A stretch of 64,000 bases of DNA from Sphingomonas lacunae (GTDB lineage: Bacteria > Pseudomonadota > Alphaproteobacteria > Sphingomonadales > Sphingomonadaceae): assembly GCF_012979535.1 (NCBI RefSeq), contig NZ_CP053015.1, positions 186,001-250,000 on the forward strand, written 5' to 3'. Position 1 is the stretch's first letter, and each line of letters begins with the position of its first letter. A program made the position numbers and the translations under genes. This document shows positions 56,220-64,000 of this stretch, one piece after another. The notes under the pieces were generated by a model. The model had not been told where the DNA came from, made no database searches, and saw only the letters and a program-made list of their open reading frames with translations.

Positions 56220-56902
56220 TCCCCGGAAATCTGGTCAACCTGTTGCAACAACTCGCGCATGGTTTCACTTCCACCAAGATCATCAGCGCTGCGGCGCATC
56301 AGGGTCCCTTCATTGATGATCTTGTCCAGCGCACTGCGTGCCCGGGCAACCCGGCTTTTGATCGTCCCGACCGCAACCCCGCAAATGGCGGCCGCCTCCT
56401 CATAGGCAAAGCCGCCAGCGCCGATCAGGATCAGCGCTTCGCGTTGCGCTGGCGGCAGCATCTGCATGGCCCTGTGCAAATCCGCCAGTTCAACCTGCTT
56501 GTCCTGCTCGGCGGGAGCGGCCAACACCCGCTCTGCCGCAATATCGTCCCATTCCCCACGAAAGCGATTGCGCCGCATCTGCGACAAAAAGACGTTACGC
56601 AGGATGATGAACGTCCAGGCACGCATGTTGGTACCTGCCTGGAAGCGCTGCCGGGCACTCCACGCCTTGAGCAATGTTTCCTGAACCAGGTCATCGGCCA
56701 GATCGCGTGACCCCGACAAGGATCGGCCAAAGGCGCGCAGGTGCGGGATAACCGCGGCCAGTTCGCTACGAAACGCCTCATCGCTGAGTGGTTGCATGGG
56801 TGAGTCGACTGATGAGCCTGCCGTTGCGTCAGCGATGGTTGCGCCGACATCGTCTGCCGGAGCGGCTTCGCAGCCCGCCGCAACATGCTTCGATGGCAAC
56901 AA
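56216..56902 (-). CDS. ecfG: EcfG-type general stress response sigma factor
   Basis: An ECF15-group sigma factor. Region 2 is visible as AVIPHLRAFGRSLSGSRDLADDLVQETLLKAWSARQRFQAGTNMRAWTFIILRNVFLSQMRRNRFRGEWDD, and region 4 as LPPAQREALILIGAGGFAYEEAAAICGVAVGTIKSRVARARSAL; both match EcfG of sphingomonads. The domain begins near the ATG at 56797 (MQPLSDEAF), but that ATG has no ribosome-binding site; the TTG at 56902 has AGAGGGG 7 bases upstream, giving 228 residues with a weakly conserved N-terminal tail. I chose 56902. EcfG is held by NepR until PhyR is phosphorylated. It lies downstream of phyR, not next to nepR as in the usual operon, and overlaps glnE. Confidence 0.9.
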   Translation of the reverse strand: MLPSKHVAAGCEAAPADDVGATIADATAGSSVDSPMQPLSDEAFRSELAAVIPHLRAFGRSLSGSRDLADDLVQETLLKAWSARQRFQAGTNMRAWTFIILRNVFLSQMRRNRFRGEWDDIAAERVLAAPAEQDKQVELADLHRAMQMLPPAQREALILIGAGGFAYEEAAAICGVAVGTIKSRVARARSALDKIINEGTLMRRSADDLGGSETMRELLQQVDQISGE

Positions 56903-56973
56903 TCAACATCCCCTCTTGCGGCCCTGTCTGGATCGCCCCGTCGAGACGGGGTGAACCTCCGACCATCGGATAA

Positions 56974-56998
56974 AAAGCACCAAGCGGGGAGAGGTTCC
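56974..56998 (-). promoter_or_regulatory. Candidate EcfG-type promoter upstream of ecfG
   Basis: On the minus strand GGAAC (plus 56994-56998) is followed by 16 bp and CTTT (plus 56974-56977). The known EcfG consensus is GGAAC-N16/17-CGTT, so the -35 is perfect and the -10 has one mismatch. It is 72 bp upstream of the TTG at 56902, consistent with autoregulation of ecfG as known in this system. Confidence 0.4.
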
Positions 56999-57070
56999 AC
57001 AGGCGGGATGAACTGGGCCGGTCATAGCGGTTGAGCCCTTTGGGCAACCGCCGTCCGCGCGCAGGACGGT

Positions 57071-57874
57071 TCAAGCCGCCGGAACGGTTGCCCTGTCAAA
57101 AAACAGTGCCTGGGCGATAGCTGCCTTCAGCGTATGTTCCTGAAATGGCTTGGTGATCAGGAATGTCGGCTCGGTTCGCTGGCCAGTCAACAGCCGTTCT
57201 GGAAAGGCAGTGATAAAGATTACCGGCACTTCCATGTCGGCCAATATGTCCGCAACCGCATCGATGCCCGAGCTGTCATCAGCCAGTTGAATGTCCGCCA
57301 GCACCAGACCCGGCCTTTTGCTTTGCGCCAAGGCAACCGCCTCGTTGCGGGTCACGGCTATGCCGGCCACGTCATGGCCCATGTCGCGGGTGATGGACTC
57401 GATATCCATCGCGATGATTGGTTCATCCTCGATAATCAGCACGCGCGAACGGGTCTGCCGGTCAATCTCGACCAGTGCATCGGCCAACAGTTGGTCGACC
57501 TCGCGCACATCAACATCGATCAGACTGGCGATGTCGGCATTGGAAAATCCCTCAAGCGCACTGAGAAGCAGGGCCTGACGCGACAGCGGCGTCACGGCCG
57601 CCAAACGGGCACGGGCCACTTCGGCCGCATCGCTCAACTCCGCACCATAAGCGTCACCGGCTGGTTCACGATCGTGTGACGCAGACCAGATCTGCTGGAA
57701 TATCCGATACAACCCCATGCGGACATCACCGGCGGGGAAACTGTCGGGCGTTTCTATGATCAACTGGAGCGTCGCACGCACATAGGCATCGCCGCTCGCC
57801 TGCGATCCCGTAAGCGCGCGCGCATAGCGCCGCAACAAGGACAGATGGGGGGCGAGCTTCTGGCCTAGGGACAT
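57071..57874 (-). CDS. phyR: General stress response anti-anti-sigma regulator PhyR
   Basis: A 267-residue response regulator. The N-terminal sigma-like domain (about residues 5-140) has region 2/4-like helices (LSLLRRYARALTGSQASGDAYVRATLQ, LSRQALLLSALEGFSNADIASLIDVDVREVDQLL) that mimic EcfG and sequester NepR. The C-terminal receiver domain has the acidic pair (VLIIEDEP), the phosphoacceptor Asp194 (LVLADIQLADD) and FITAFPERL and LITKPF with the conserved Thr and Lys. The ATG at 57874 follows an AGGAAGC site. Upon phosphorylation it binds NepR and frees EcfG. It is the gene before ecfG on this strand and is divergent from nepR. No cognate histidine kinase is in the window. Confidence 0.96.
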   Translation of the reverse strand: MSLGQKLAPHLSLLRRYARALTGSQASGDAYVRATLQLIIETPDSFPAGDVRMGLYRIFQQIWSASHDREPAGDAYGAELSDAAEVARARLAAVTPLSRQALLLSALEGFSNADIASLIDVDVREVDQLLADALVEIDRQTRSRVLIIEDEPIIAMDIESITRDMGHDVAGIAVTRNEAVALAQSKRPGLVLADIQLADDSSGIDAVADILADMEVPVIFITAFPERLLTGQRTEPTFLITKPFQEHTLKAAIAQALFFDRATVPAA

Positions 57875-58345
57875 CACATGCTTCCTGCTGTCTGATGGTT
57901 GTCTGCGGCCGTGCGGCGCACAGCTGCCCGGCCACGACAACATGGCTAAGACCATGCCTCACGACAAGCGCTTCGACACCGAAGGCTTGCAAATTCTCCC
58001 TAAATTCCTCTATTTTTCCACTATTGCTGAAAACAGGGAACAATCCTCAACAACGCTCGTTTAGTGCCTCCAGTGGGAATATGGCGACCGGCCCGCAGCC
58101 CGGTTTCCTTCCTGCCGGCACAGCGTTGGCGACCAGTGGGCCGGGGCGATTGACGTCCTGATGGACCGGCTGTCCCGGACGGATTGCCAGGATCAGTTTG
58201 CCCGCACATGACAACATGTTAGGGAAGGTACAGAAGCGGCGGCAAAGGATTGCGGAATTTGTCGAACTCGTCCGGGTCACATAGAGTGCCGCCCACAATC
58301 GGGACGGAGTCGCAGGTCGTTTCCACTGTCGGATCGGACGAAGTG
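57875..58345. other. phyR-nepR divergent intergenic region and nepR leader
   Basis: A 471-bp stretch between phyR and the conserved part of nepR. It holds the EcfG-type promoter at 58037-58061 pointing to nepR, a short ORF of 26 codons from the ATG at 58080 (ending 58160), and several in-frame non-ATG starts for nepR (TTG 58250, TTG 58259, GTG 58343). A leftward promoter for phyR should lie before 58036, but I see no GGAAC there in that direction and no strong -35/-10 pair. No tRNA or other stable RNA is recognisable. Confidence 0.5.
58037..58061 (+). promoter_or_regulatory. EcfG-type (sigma-EcfG) promoter facing nepR
   Basis: GGAAC (58037-58041), a 16-bp spacer and CGTT (58058-58061) give a full match to the EcfG consensus GGAAC-N16/17-CGTT. 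It lies between divergent phyR and nepR and points toward nepR, as expected for a GSR operon promoter. The predicted transcript starts near 58070, leaving a long leader before the nepR coding region. Confidence 0.75.
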
Positions 58346-58537
58346 GTGAAGCAATCATCCCGCCCCGGAACGACCCCGGCACGGGTTGTGGCGACTGTCC
58401 GGCACAAGGGCGGTGCCGCCTCCGGCAACGGCCCGACCATCGATCATATCGGCACCTCTCTGCGTCGCGCTTATGAATCGACGCTTGAGGAAGATGTGCC
58501 GGAATCGATCCTGGACCTGTTGCGCCAGCTGGATTGA
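58346..58537 (+). CDS. nepR: Anti-sigma factor NepR
   Basis: A short protein that binds and inhibits EcfG and is released by phosphorylated PhyR. The conserved C-terminal core is GPTIDHIGTSLRRAYESTLEEDVPESILDLLRQLD, the NepR signature with IDHIG and LRxxY and DLLxxLD. There is no ATG in the frame. GTG at 58346 gives 63 residues, the usual NepR size, with GGACGAA upstream; a TTG at 58259 (AAGGA 9 bases upstream) or at 58250 would add 29 or 32 residues. The start is therefore uncertain. It is convergent with tgt (10 bp between stops) and is not followed by ecfG. Confidence 0.82.
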   Translation: MKQSSRPGTTPARVVATVRHKGGAASGNGPTIDHIGTSLRRAYESTLEEDVPESILDLLRQLD

Positions 58538-58547
58538 CCGGCGTCCA

Positions 58548-59696
58548 TCAGCCTTGGCGGTAATAATCAGCGCGGAACTGACTGGCAAAGGCGGTAAACC
58601 GCCCCTCACTGATCGCACTGCGCATCGCCGCCATCAACGCCTGATAGAAATGCAGATTGTGCTGGGTCATCAACATCGCGCCCAGCATTTCGCCGGCCTT
58701 GACCAGATGGTGCAGATAGGCCCGACTTGCCGCTGGCGACTCTTCGCTGCCAGCACACACCGGACAGGTGCAGCGCGGATCGAGCGGGGCGAGATCTTCG
58801 GCGAACTTGGCATTGCGGATATTGATCGGTCCGCTCCAGGTGAAGGCCTGTCCGTTGCGGCCCGAACGGGTCGGCAGCACACAATCGAACATGTCGACCC
58901 CCCGCTCAACCGCTCCGACCAGATCATCGGGTTTGCCCACGCCCATCAGATAGCGCGGCTTGTCCGCAGGCAGCTGGCCCGGCGCATAGTCGAGGACGCC
59001 AAACATCGCTTCCTGCCCCTCACCCACCGCCAGACCGCCGATGGCATAACCGTCAAAACCGATGTCGATCAGCGCCTCGGCTGACTCACGCCGCAATGTC
59101 TCATCCAGGCTGCCCTGCTGGATGCCGAACAGCGCCGACCGCTCAGCATGCTCGCCGCCAGCATCAAATCCGTCACGGGAGCGTTTGGCCCAGCGCATGG
59201 ATCGCCGCATCGACGCCAGCGCCCGTTCGGCATCGACGCCATTGGGAGGGCATTCGTCAAATGCCATGACAATGTCTGACCCCAGCAGTCGCTGAATCTC
59301 CATCGACCGCTCCGGCGTCAACATGTGCCGGGATCCATCTATATGGGACGCAAAGCGCACGCCGTCCTCGCTTTGCTTGGTCAGCGCGGAAAGGCTCATC
59401 ACCTGATAGCCACCGCTGTCGGTCAGGATTGGCCGGTTCCATCCCATGAAGCGATGCAATCCGCCCAACCGCGCCACCCGCTCTGCCGACGGTCGCAGCA
59501 TCAGGTGATAGGTATTGCCCAGGATGATGTCCGCACCGGTCGCCCGCACCTCTGCCGGGCGCATGGCTTTGACCGTCGCCGCTGTTCCCACCGGCATGAA
59601 CGCCGGCGTTCGGATATCTCCGCGCAGCATTGAAATCGTACCGGTCCGGGCGCGGCCGTCGGTGGCATGGACAGAAAAGGCAAAACGCTGGGGCAT
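58548..59696 (-). CDS. tgt: tRNA-guanine transglycosylase
   Basis: A 382-residue enzyme exchanging G34 for preQ1 in tRNAs with GUN anticodons, in the queuosine pathway. It has the TGT motifs [57 protein letters not shown] (nucleophile region), [49 protein letters not shown] and the zinc site CTCPVCAGS with a later Cys/His partner (YLHHL). Length is standard. No queuosine-synthesis neighbours are in the window; it is between nepR and the membrane protein gene. Confidence 0.96.
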   Translation of the reverse strand: MPQRFAFSVHATDGRARTGTISMLRGDIRTPAFMPVGTAATVKAMRPAEVRATGADIILGNTYHLMLRPSAERVARLGGLHRFMGWNRPILTDSGGYQVMSLSALTKQSEDGVRFASHIDGSRHMLTPERSMEIQRLLGSDIVMAFDECPPNGVDAERALASMRRSMRWAKRSRDGFDAGGEHAERSALFGIQQGSLDETLRRESAEALIDIGFDGYAIGGLAVGEGQEAMFGVLDYAPGQLPADKPRYLMGVGKPDDLVGAVERGVDMFDCVLPTRSGRNGQAFTWSGPINIRNAKFAEDLAPLDPRCTCPVCAGSEESPAASRAYLHHLVKAGEMLGAMLMTQHNLHFYQALMAAMRSAISEGRFTAFASQFRADYYRQG

Positions 59697-59740
59697 GGCC
59701 GGCGCAAATAGGCGTCGGGAATGCGCAAGTCGAGCGCCGT

Positions 59741-60535
59741 TTAGCCCGGCTCACCAGATCCGGTCGGCTGCATGGAGGATGCGGAATCCTCTTCCGTCAC
59801 TGCGGCGCCAGGCCAATTCTGGGCTTTCAGCCAATGCCAGCCGGTCCGGCCGGTTTCGAGCGGCCAGTTGAAATGGATACGGTCCATTGCGCCATGCCAG
59901 GCATCAGCCGCATCAATTATTCGGCCACTATAGGCGTTGACAGGGAGCGACCTCGCCCATTTGTCCACCGCAAAGCTGTTGAGCAGCACCAACAGGACCG
60001 ACGTCAGCACCAGCACTTGCGCCATCCAGCCGAGGCCGGGCTGCTCACCCGTTTCCGGTAGAGGCAGATCAGCAGGCGACTCACCCCAGGGCAGGTCATC
60101 AACATGGGCATCGGTGGCAGGCGCCTTGATCGCCGCCTTGGCTGACACCGGTTCGACACCAGCCTGTGCGATGGCTGTTCGCTCTGCAGTCTCCGCCAGC
60201 GGGGCTGTCAAAGCAGTTGTCACGGGTGCCGGCACAGCGGGGGAAACGGGCGATCCGGCAACAGGCTTTTTGGCACGCGCCTGGCGCACTGCCGGGGAGG
60301 GTTTGCGCACGGCCTTCGGCGATTTGACAACAGCCTCGGATTTCACCTTTTCTTTTGTCTTTACAGTATTTTGTTTTGTTTTCTTGGGCGGCGTCGATAG
60401 CTGGGACTCAGGGGCATTTTCCCGCTCTACCTGGCCCTCTGCCTGCCGCCTCTTCCGCGTCCGCTGAATCCTCTCTCCACCGGCCGCGCCACCGCCAAGC
60501 CGTCCTTTCGTCCCTCCGGAAGCCGCCTTCGCCAT
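59741..60535 (-). CDS. Lys/Pro-rich membrane protein of unknown function
   Basis: A 264-residue protein that I do not recognise. Residues about 20-145 are low complexity and highly charged (Lys, Arg, Ala, Pro, Thr), with an AT-rich codon patch around 60350-60395 ([17 protein letters not shown]) that stands out from the GC-rich surroundings. A single transmembrane helix lies at about 171-190 ([20 protein letters not shown]), followed by a roughly 70-residue C-terminal part with several Trp and His ([29 protein letters not shown]) that is probably periplasmic. It follows the MBOAT gene by 14 bp on the same strand, so it likely belongs to that operon and could be a scaffold or partner for the acyltransferase. 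Confidence 0.6.
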   Translation of the reverse strand: MAKAASGGTKGRLGGGAAGGERIQRTRKRRQAEGQVERENAPESQLSTPPKKTKQNTVKTKEKVKSEAVVKSPKAVRKPSPAVRQARAKKPVAGSPVSPAVPAPVTTALTAPLAETAERTAIAQAGVEPVSAKAAIKAPATDAHVDDLPWGESPADLPLPETGEQPGLGWMAQVLVLTSVLLVLLNSFAVDKWARSLPVNAYSGRIIDAADAWHGAMDRIHFNWPLETGRTGWHWLKAQNWPGAAVTEEDSASSMQPTGSGEPG

Positions 60536-60549
60536 CCCCTCAACCCCGC

Positions 60550-61977
60550 TCAGAACTGATAATAGATAAACGGTGCCACCCCGTCAGGCCGCATCGCTTC
60601 AAGCAACACCAGTGCCGCCACACAAATGATGGCCGCCCGCCAAGCCGGCACGGCCCGCAGCCACACCGCCGCCCGCTGCACACCATCACGCGGGAAAAAG
60701 TGGAAGGACAAGCCAATGAGCATCAAAAGCACCATCAACGGCGTCGCTGTCACCGCACCTCCGCGCAAGGCCGCCATGCCTTCCAGATACGCCATGGCAT
60801 CGCCAAATTCGGCAGAGCGGAAGAATATCCAGGCCAGTGTGACGACATGAAAAGTGAAGAAGATGCTCAGCCAATGTGGCGCCTTGGGCCAACCATCCCT
60901 GCGCACGCTCCACCACACGCGCTCTGCCACCAGCACACCACCATGGATCGCGCCCCAGATCACAAAGTTCCAACTTGCACCATGCCAGAGGCCACCGAGC
61001 AACATGGTCATCGACAGGGCAAAGTAGAGCCGCGCTGTTCCATGCCGCGAGCCACCCAGGCTGATGTACAGATAATCCCGCAGCCATTGCGAAAGGCTGA
61101 TGTGCCAACGCCTCCAAAAGTCCTGAAGCGTAGCGGCACGATAAGGCTGATTGAAGTTCCATGGGAAGCGATAACCCAGCAAGGCTGCCAGCCCGACCGC
61201 CATGTCTGAATAGGCCGAAAAGTCGCAATAGATCTGGACCGCATAGCCGTAGGCGCCAAGCAACAGGTCAAGACTGCCATGGGCTGATGGATCAAAGAAC
61301 ACCGGATCGACAAAATTGGTTGCCAATTCGGAAGCGATCACTGTCTTCTTGAACAACCCCCAAAGGATTAGGGTGAGGCCAGCGGCAGCCATCGACACAG
61401 TCAGTTTTGGAATGGCGCGGAACTGGGGAACGAGATGGCTGGCGCGAACAATCGGGCCTGCGACCAGATGCGGAAAAAAGCTCATCAGGAGGGTGATGTC
61501 GAGCAACGAGGCACGCTCGGTTTTGTCCCGATAAATATCGATCTGATAGCTCATGCCCTGAAAGGTGAAGAAAGATACGCCTACTGGCAAAATCACTTGC
61601 ATGATCGGCACATCGCGCTCCCAGCCGGCGCTGTGGAGCAGAGCAATCAGCTGTTCCAGAAAGAAGCCATAATATTTGAAAAAGCCGAGAATGGTCAGGT
61701 TGGCTACCACGCCCGTGACCAACCAGAACCTCGCTGCACCTGGCCAGCCCTCACCATTCCTGGCACGTTGCTTGGCGGCCAAGATCAACTCGGCGACTGC
61801 CCAGTTGAGCAGGCCAGATGCGATGAGCAGTGCGACAAAGCGCCAATCCCACGCGCCGTAGAATATCCAGGAGCCAACCAGAAGGAGGATTTTCCGCCAT
61901 TCATTGTCGCGACACAGCCAGATAAGGGCAAATGTCACCACAAAGAAGATGTGGAATGTCAGTGTCGGAAACAGCAT
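60550..61977 (-). CDS. MBOAT family O-acyltransferase
   Basis: A 475-residue polytopic membrane protein of the MBOAT family, AlgI/DltB-like. Visible features are the N-terminal MLFPTLTFHIFFVVTFALIWLCR, GSWIFYGAWDWRF, LPVGVSFFTFQGMSYQIDIYRD, FFPHLVAGPIVRAS, and DFWRRWHISLSQWLRDYLYISLGGSR, an MBOAT hallmark, and LLGGLWHGASWNFVIWGAIHGG with the conserved catalytic His. It would transfer acyl groups, usually acetyl, from a cytoplasmic donor to a periplasmic acceptor such as an exopolysaccharide. The SGNH-fold proteins encoded just upstream are typical partners that complete transfer. Substrate unknown. Confidence 0.93.
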   Translation of the reverse strand: MLFPTLTFHIFFVVTFALIWLCRDNEWRKILLLVGSWIFYGAWDWRFVALLIASGLLNWAVAELILAAKQRARNGEGWPGAARFWLVTGVVANLTILGFFKYYGFFLEQLIALLHSAGWERDVPIMQVILPVGVSFFTFQGMSYQIDIYRDKTERASLLDITLLMSFFPHLVAGPIVRASHLVPQFRAIPKLTVSMAAAGLTLILWGLFKKTVIASELATNFVDPVFFDPSAHGSLDLLLGAYGYAVQIYCDFSAYSDMAVGLAALLGYRFPWNFNQPYRAATLQDFWRRWHISLSQWLRDYLYISLGGSRHGTARLYFALSMTMLLGGLWHGASWNFVIWGAIHGGVLVAERVWWSVRRDGWPKAPHWLSIFFTFHVVTLAWIFFRSAEFGDAMAYLEGMAALRGGAVTATPLMVLLMLIGLSFHFFPRDGVQRAAVWLRAVPAWRAAIICVAALVLLEAMRPDGVAPFIYYQF

Positions 61978-62007
61978 CCTCTATCGCCCCCCGGCCCCTG
62001 TAATATG

Positions 62008-63246
62008 CTATTGTGGCGGCGAAACTGGCAAGACGGAACGAACTGCGGACCCAAAATCGTCGGCCAACAGTCCGCCAAGTCGTGTGCCACCCGACCGATT
62101 GAAGTGAATGGCGTCACGAACAACAAAGCCCTCTGACCGCCACTGATACATAGCGCATTCGCTGCCCATCGCGCGCGCCCAGTCCCAGAAAGCCAAGCCA
62201 AGTTCTGCGGCGATTCCCCGCTGAATATCCCGCACAGCGGCGATGTGGCCCGGCACCATCAGCCCGGTTTCGCACCCAATGGGTGTTGAGCCACCCGCTG
62301 TGGCAATGCTGGCATTGCGGGTCAAAGCGTTGGGAGGGCCAAGCAGCATGATAGGTATGGAATCACCCGCCAAGCGGCGGATCCGGCGCACCTGACTGCG
62401 CAAACCCTCAGCATAGGCATCCAGATCGAGGTCGGCCGCAAAACCTTCATTGGTACCAAAGGCAATGACAATAAGGTCCGGCCGATAGGCCGTCAGCTCG
62501 GCACGCAACAAGGCATCATCAGTCCTGGCAAAATGCTTGAGCTGGGCACCCGGCACACCAAGGTTGGAGAGGCTGACACCTCCCGCCGCACGAAATGTCG
62601 CCATGGAGGTTACCGTGACAGGTCGCTCATCCCGGGTCGTGACCTCGACATGGCCCACCGCGAACTGGGACTGGAACTCCCGGCAAAGCGGTGCAGATTG
62701 AGGTGCCGCAAAATTCACGTCCTGCGTTGTACCGGCAAAGTTGACAGCTAACGTCCCCGCATCAGGCCCCGCCATGCCGCATATGATGAAGCGGTCGAAC
62801 AAGAATTCGAGCCCTTCAGCTGTCAAAGACAGATGCTCTCCAGCAGCCCGCGCGGTTTTGGAATAACCCGAAATGCCCACCACCGGGCCGTCGGGTTGCC
62901 AGACACGACCGAAAATGCCGTTCACCGACCAACCGGGACTCCACAAAGCGTTGATGCCCCATGTGAGGTAACCAGGAAATGGTCTTCCGCCCGGCACCAC
63001 TCCTCGTCCGGCGCTGCCATAGCTGGCGTTGAGGCGTGTCCGCCAACCATCAGCGATCATGTCGCCCGCAGTATGACTGTCGCCAATTTGCAGAATGTGC
63101 ACAGGCCGGGAGTTTGACTGTGCCAACAGTTCGGCCACCGGACGCAGTGCAGCACCATTGCAGAGCGCCTGTCCGCAATCTGCAGCGGCGGCCGGTGTTG
63201 GAACGGCGGCAGCTGCGGCCAATAAAAGGGAGGGCAGCAGGGGCAT
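62008..63246 (-). CDS. SGNH-fold hydrolase/esterase family protein, exported
   Basis: A 412-residue protein with a signal peptide (MPLLPSLLLAAAAAVPTPAAA from the ATG at 63246) and an SGNH/GDSL fold: block I ILQIGDSHTAG with nucleophile Ser57, the Gly of block II region in GVPGAQ, block III FGTNEG with Asn, and the C-terminal D-x-x-H as RDAIHF. Such proteins pair with MBOAT acyltransferases and perform or assist O-acetylation or deacetylation of polysaccharides. It ends 30 bp before the MBOAT gene start. An upstream in-frame start near 63318 is less likely because the signal peptide begins at 63246. Confidence 0.82.
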   Translation of the reverse strand: MPLLPSLLLAAAAAVPTPAAAADCGQALCNGAALRPVAELLAQSNSRPVHILQIGDSHTAGDMIADGWRTRLNASYGSAGRGVVPGGRPFPGYLTWGINALWSPGWSVNGIFGRVWQPDGPVVGISGYSKTARAAGEHLSLTAEGLEFLFDRFIICGMAGPDAGTLAVNFAGTTQDVNFAAPQSAPLCREFQSQFAVGHVEVTTRDERPVTVTSMATFRAAGGVSLSNLGVPGAQLKHFARTDDALLRAELTAYRPDLIVIAFGTNEGFAADLDLDAYAEGLRSQVRRIRRLAGDSIPIMLLGPPNALTRNASIATAGGSTPIGCETGLMVPGHIAAVRDIQRGIAAELGLAFWDWARAMGSECAMYQWRSEGFVVRDAIHFNRSGGTRLGGLLADDFGSAVRSVLPVSPPQ

Positions 63247-63277
63247 CTGGGTCTCGATCAGTGATTGAGATGCCGCA

Positions 63278-64000
63278 TCAACGCGACGGTGTTGTGGATG
63301 GCGTGGTTCTCGGCGCAAGGTCCCTGATGCTATCTGTCAAATCGCTGATCAACAACCGGTAGCCAGTCATACTCATGTGAATCCCATCGTCCGCCCGTGC
63401 CTTTATGGGTTCACGTCCATCGGACCGGGGCAGATATTCAGTATAGGCTCCCTGTCCATCGACTGACTTTGGAAGCGTGTCGATGAACGGGATATTGAGG
63501 TCGCACATGAGGTCAGCATAAAAGCCATTCATCTGCTGAACCTGTGCATCGAATTTGGCCTCTCGCATGCGCGGCAGCCCCACCCAGACAACCGATGCAC
63601 CGCCCTGGCGAAGTTCAGCTATATAGTCCCGCACCTTGGTGCCGATGTGCTGACGCCAATCGTCGCCCATATAGGCCATCAGTTTGCCGTCTTCGTAGAT
63701 GTCCTGCGTGTCATTCGCGCCAAAGGACACCACGGCAAGGTCAACGGGCTGGCCAGCGAGCTTTTCCCTTGCATCCTCGAGCAGGTTGATCGACCGGTAG
63801 CGCGTGAAACCTGTGGCCTGTTTGGCGAAGCGATGAACGGTGAACAGTTTTTGTGGCCGCAGTTCATTGTAGAGACCGGCCCACAGTCCATCACCAAAAC
63901 TGTCACCGAACACGCCGATGTGGATTTCCCGGTCTTCGCGGATCGCGGCGATCAATCGCGGCGAAAGACCCATTTGCGTCGGGCAGGTGCGGACGGCGGT
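63278..64000 (-). CDS. SGNH-fold protein, DUF459-like (5' end outside window)
   Basis: At least 231 residues (from an internal ATG at 63973), with the reading frame open to the window edge, so a longer N-terminus is likely. Motifs: block I HIGVFGDSFGDGL, SFGANDTQDIY in block III style, VVWVGLPRMREAKFD, and DDGIHMSMTGYRLL with the final D-x-x-H. This pattern matches the DUF459 family, SGNH-like proteins found next to MBOAT genes. No signal or anchor is visible in the part seen, and it may lie in the missing 5' end. It precedes the second SGNH gene by 31 bp on the same strand. Confidence 0.75.
   Translation of the reverse strand, partial: TAVRTCPTQMGLSPRLIAAIREDREIHIGVFGDSFGDGLWAGLYNELRPQKLFTVHRFAKQATGFTRYRSINLLEDAREKLAGQPVDLAVVSFGANDTQDIYEDGKLMAYMGDDWRQHIGTKVRDYIAELRQGGASVVWVGLPRMREAKFDAQVQQMNGFYADLMCDLNIPFIDTLPKSVDGQGAYTEYLPRSDGREPIKARADDGIHMSMTGYRLLISDLTDSIRDLAPRTTPSTTPSR

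Noticed and set aside
53919..56405. An 828-codon open frame antisense to glnE and part of ecfG
   Set aside because: It has no recognisable domain and is opposite two clearly conserved genes.
57875..58036. EcfG-type promoter for phyR on the minus strand
   Set aside because: No GGAAC element is found in that direction in this part, so I could not support it.

Overview
The window is about 64 kb of GC-rich chromosomal DNA from an alphaproteobacterium, most likely of the order Sphingomonadales. Three things point there: a PhyR/EcfG/NepR general stress response set (known only from Alphaproteobacteria), gene blocks typical of the group (ubiG divergent from lysC, then ptsP; rodZ-cpoB-tilS-ftsH), and TonB-dependent uptake. 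Genes are tightly packed, with many 4-bp ATGA overlaps. I see no prophage, insertion sequence, integrase or CRISPR array.

Layout. 1-905: end of a cytochrome bd oxidase operon (cydB partial, cydX). 933-7683: a methyltransferase, a TonB-dependent siderophore-type receptor, and a divergent ABC-2 exporter with one ATPase and two DUF3526-type permeases. 7840-7926: tRNA-Leu(CAG). 8220-10036: an NDUFA9-like NAD(P)-binding protein and uppP. 10207-17438: gltD and gltB (glutamate synthase), separated by a secreted DUF2059 protein and followed by another secreted protein. 17541-24713: a GST, ubiG, lysC, a nitronate monooxygenase-like protein, a proline-rich lipoprotein and ptsP. 24801-30810: rodZ, cpoB, tilS, ftsH, a DUF3800 protein and rpoZ.

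30889-37123: a cardiolipin-synthase-like phospholipase D converging on a phospholipid N-methyltransferase-like gene, then an RND efflux pump and its adaptor with a candidate operator. 37232-42629 (minus strand): a five-gene glycerol/glycerolipid operon of DUF2141 protein, diacylglycerol-kinase-family protein, a Tam41-like nucleotidyltransferase, glpD and glpK. 42849-52877: lptF-lptG, a fatty acid desaturase, an acetyltransferase-like protein, a Ca2+/H+ antiporter, a small membrane protein, xth, erpA, a LytM-type peptidase, a DUF455 ferritin-like protein and a TauE/SafE permease. 52901-58537: bcp, glnE, ecfG, phyR and the divergent nepR. 58548-64000: tgt, an unrecognised membrane protein, an MBOAT acyltransferase and two SGNH-fold proteins, probably for O-acylation of a surface polysaccharide.

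Two themes recur. One is the cell envelope and lipids: uppP, lptFG, desaturase, phospholipase D, methyltransferase, glycerolipid operon, MBOAT/SGNH, rodZ, cpoB and the LytM protein. The other is nitrogen and stress control: gltBD, ptsP, glnE and the phyR/nepR/ecfG set. The most interesting items are the Tam41-like protein inside the glycerol operon, the rearranged stress locus with a perfect EcfG-type promoter far upstream of nepR, and the receptor/DUF3526 exporter cluster of unknown substrate.
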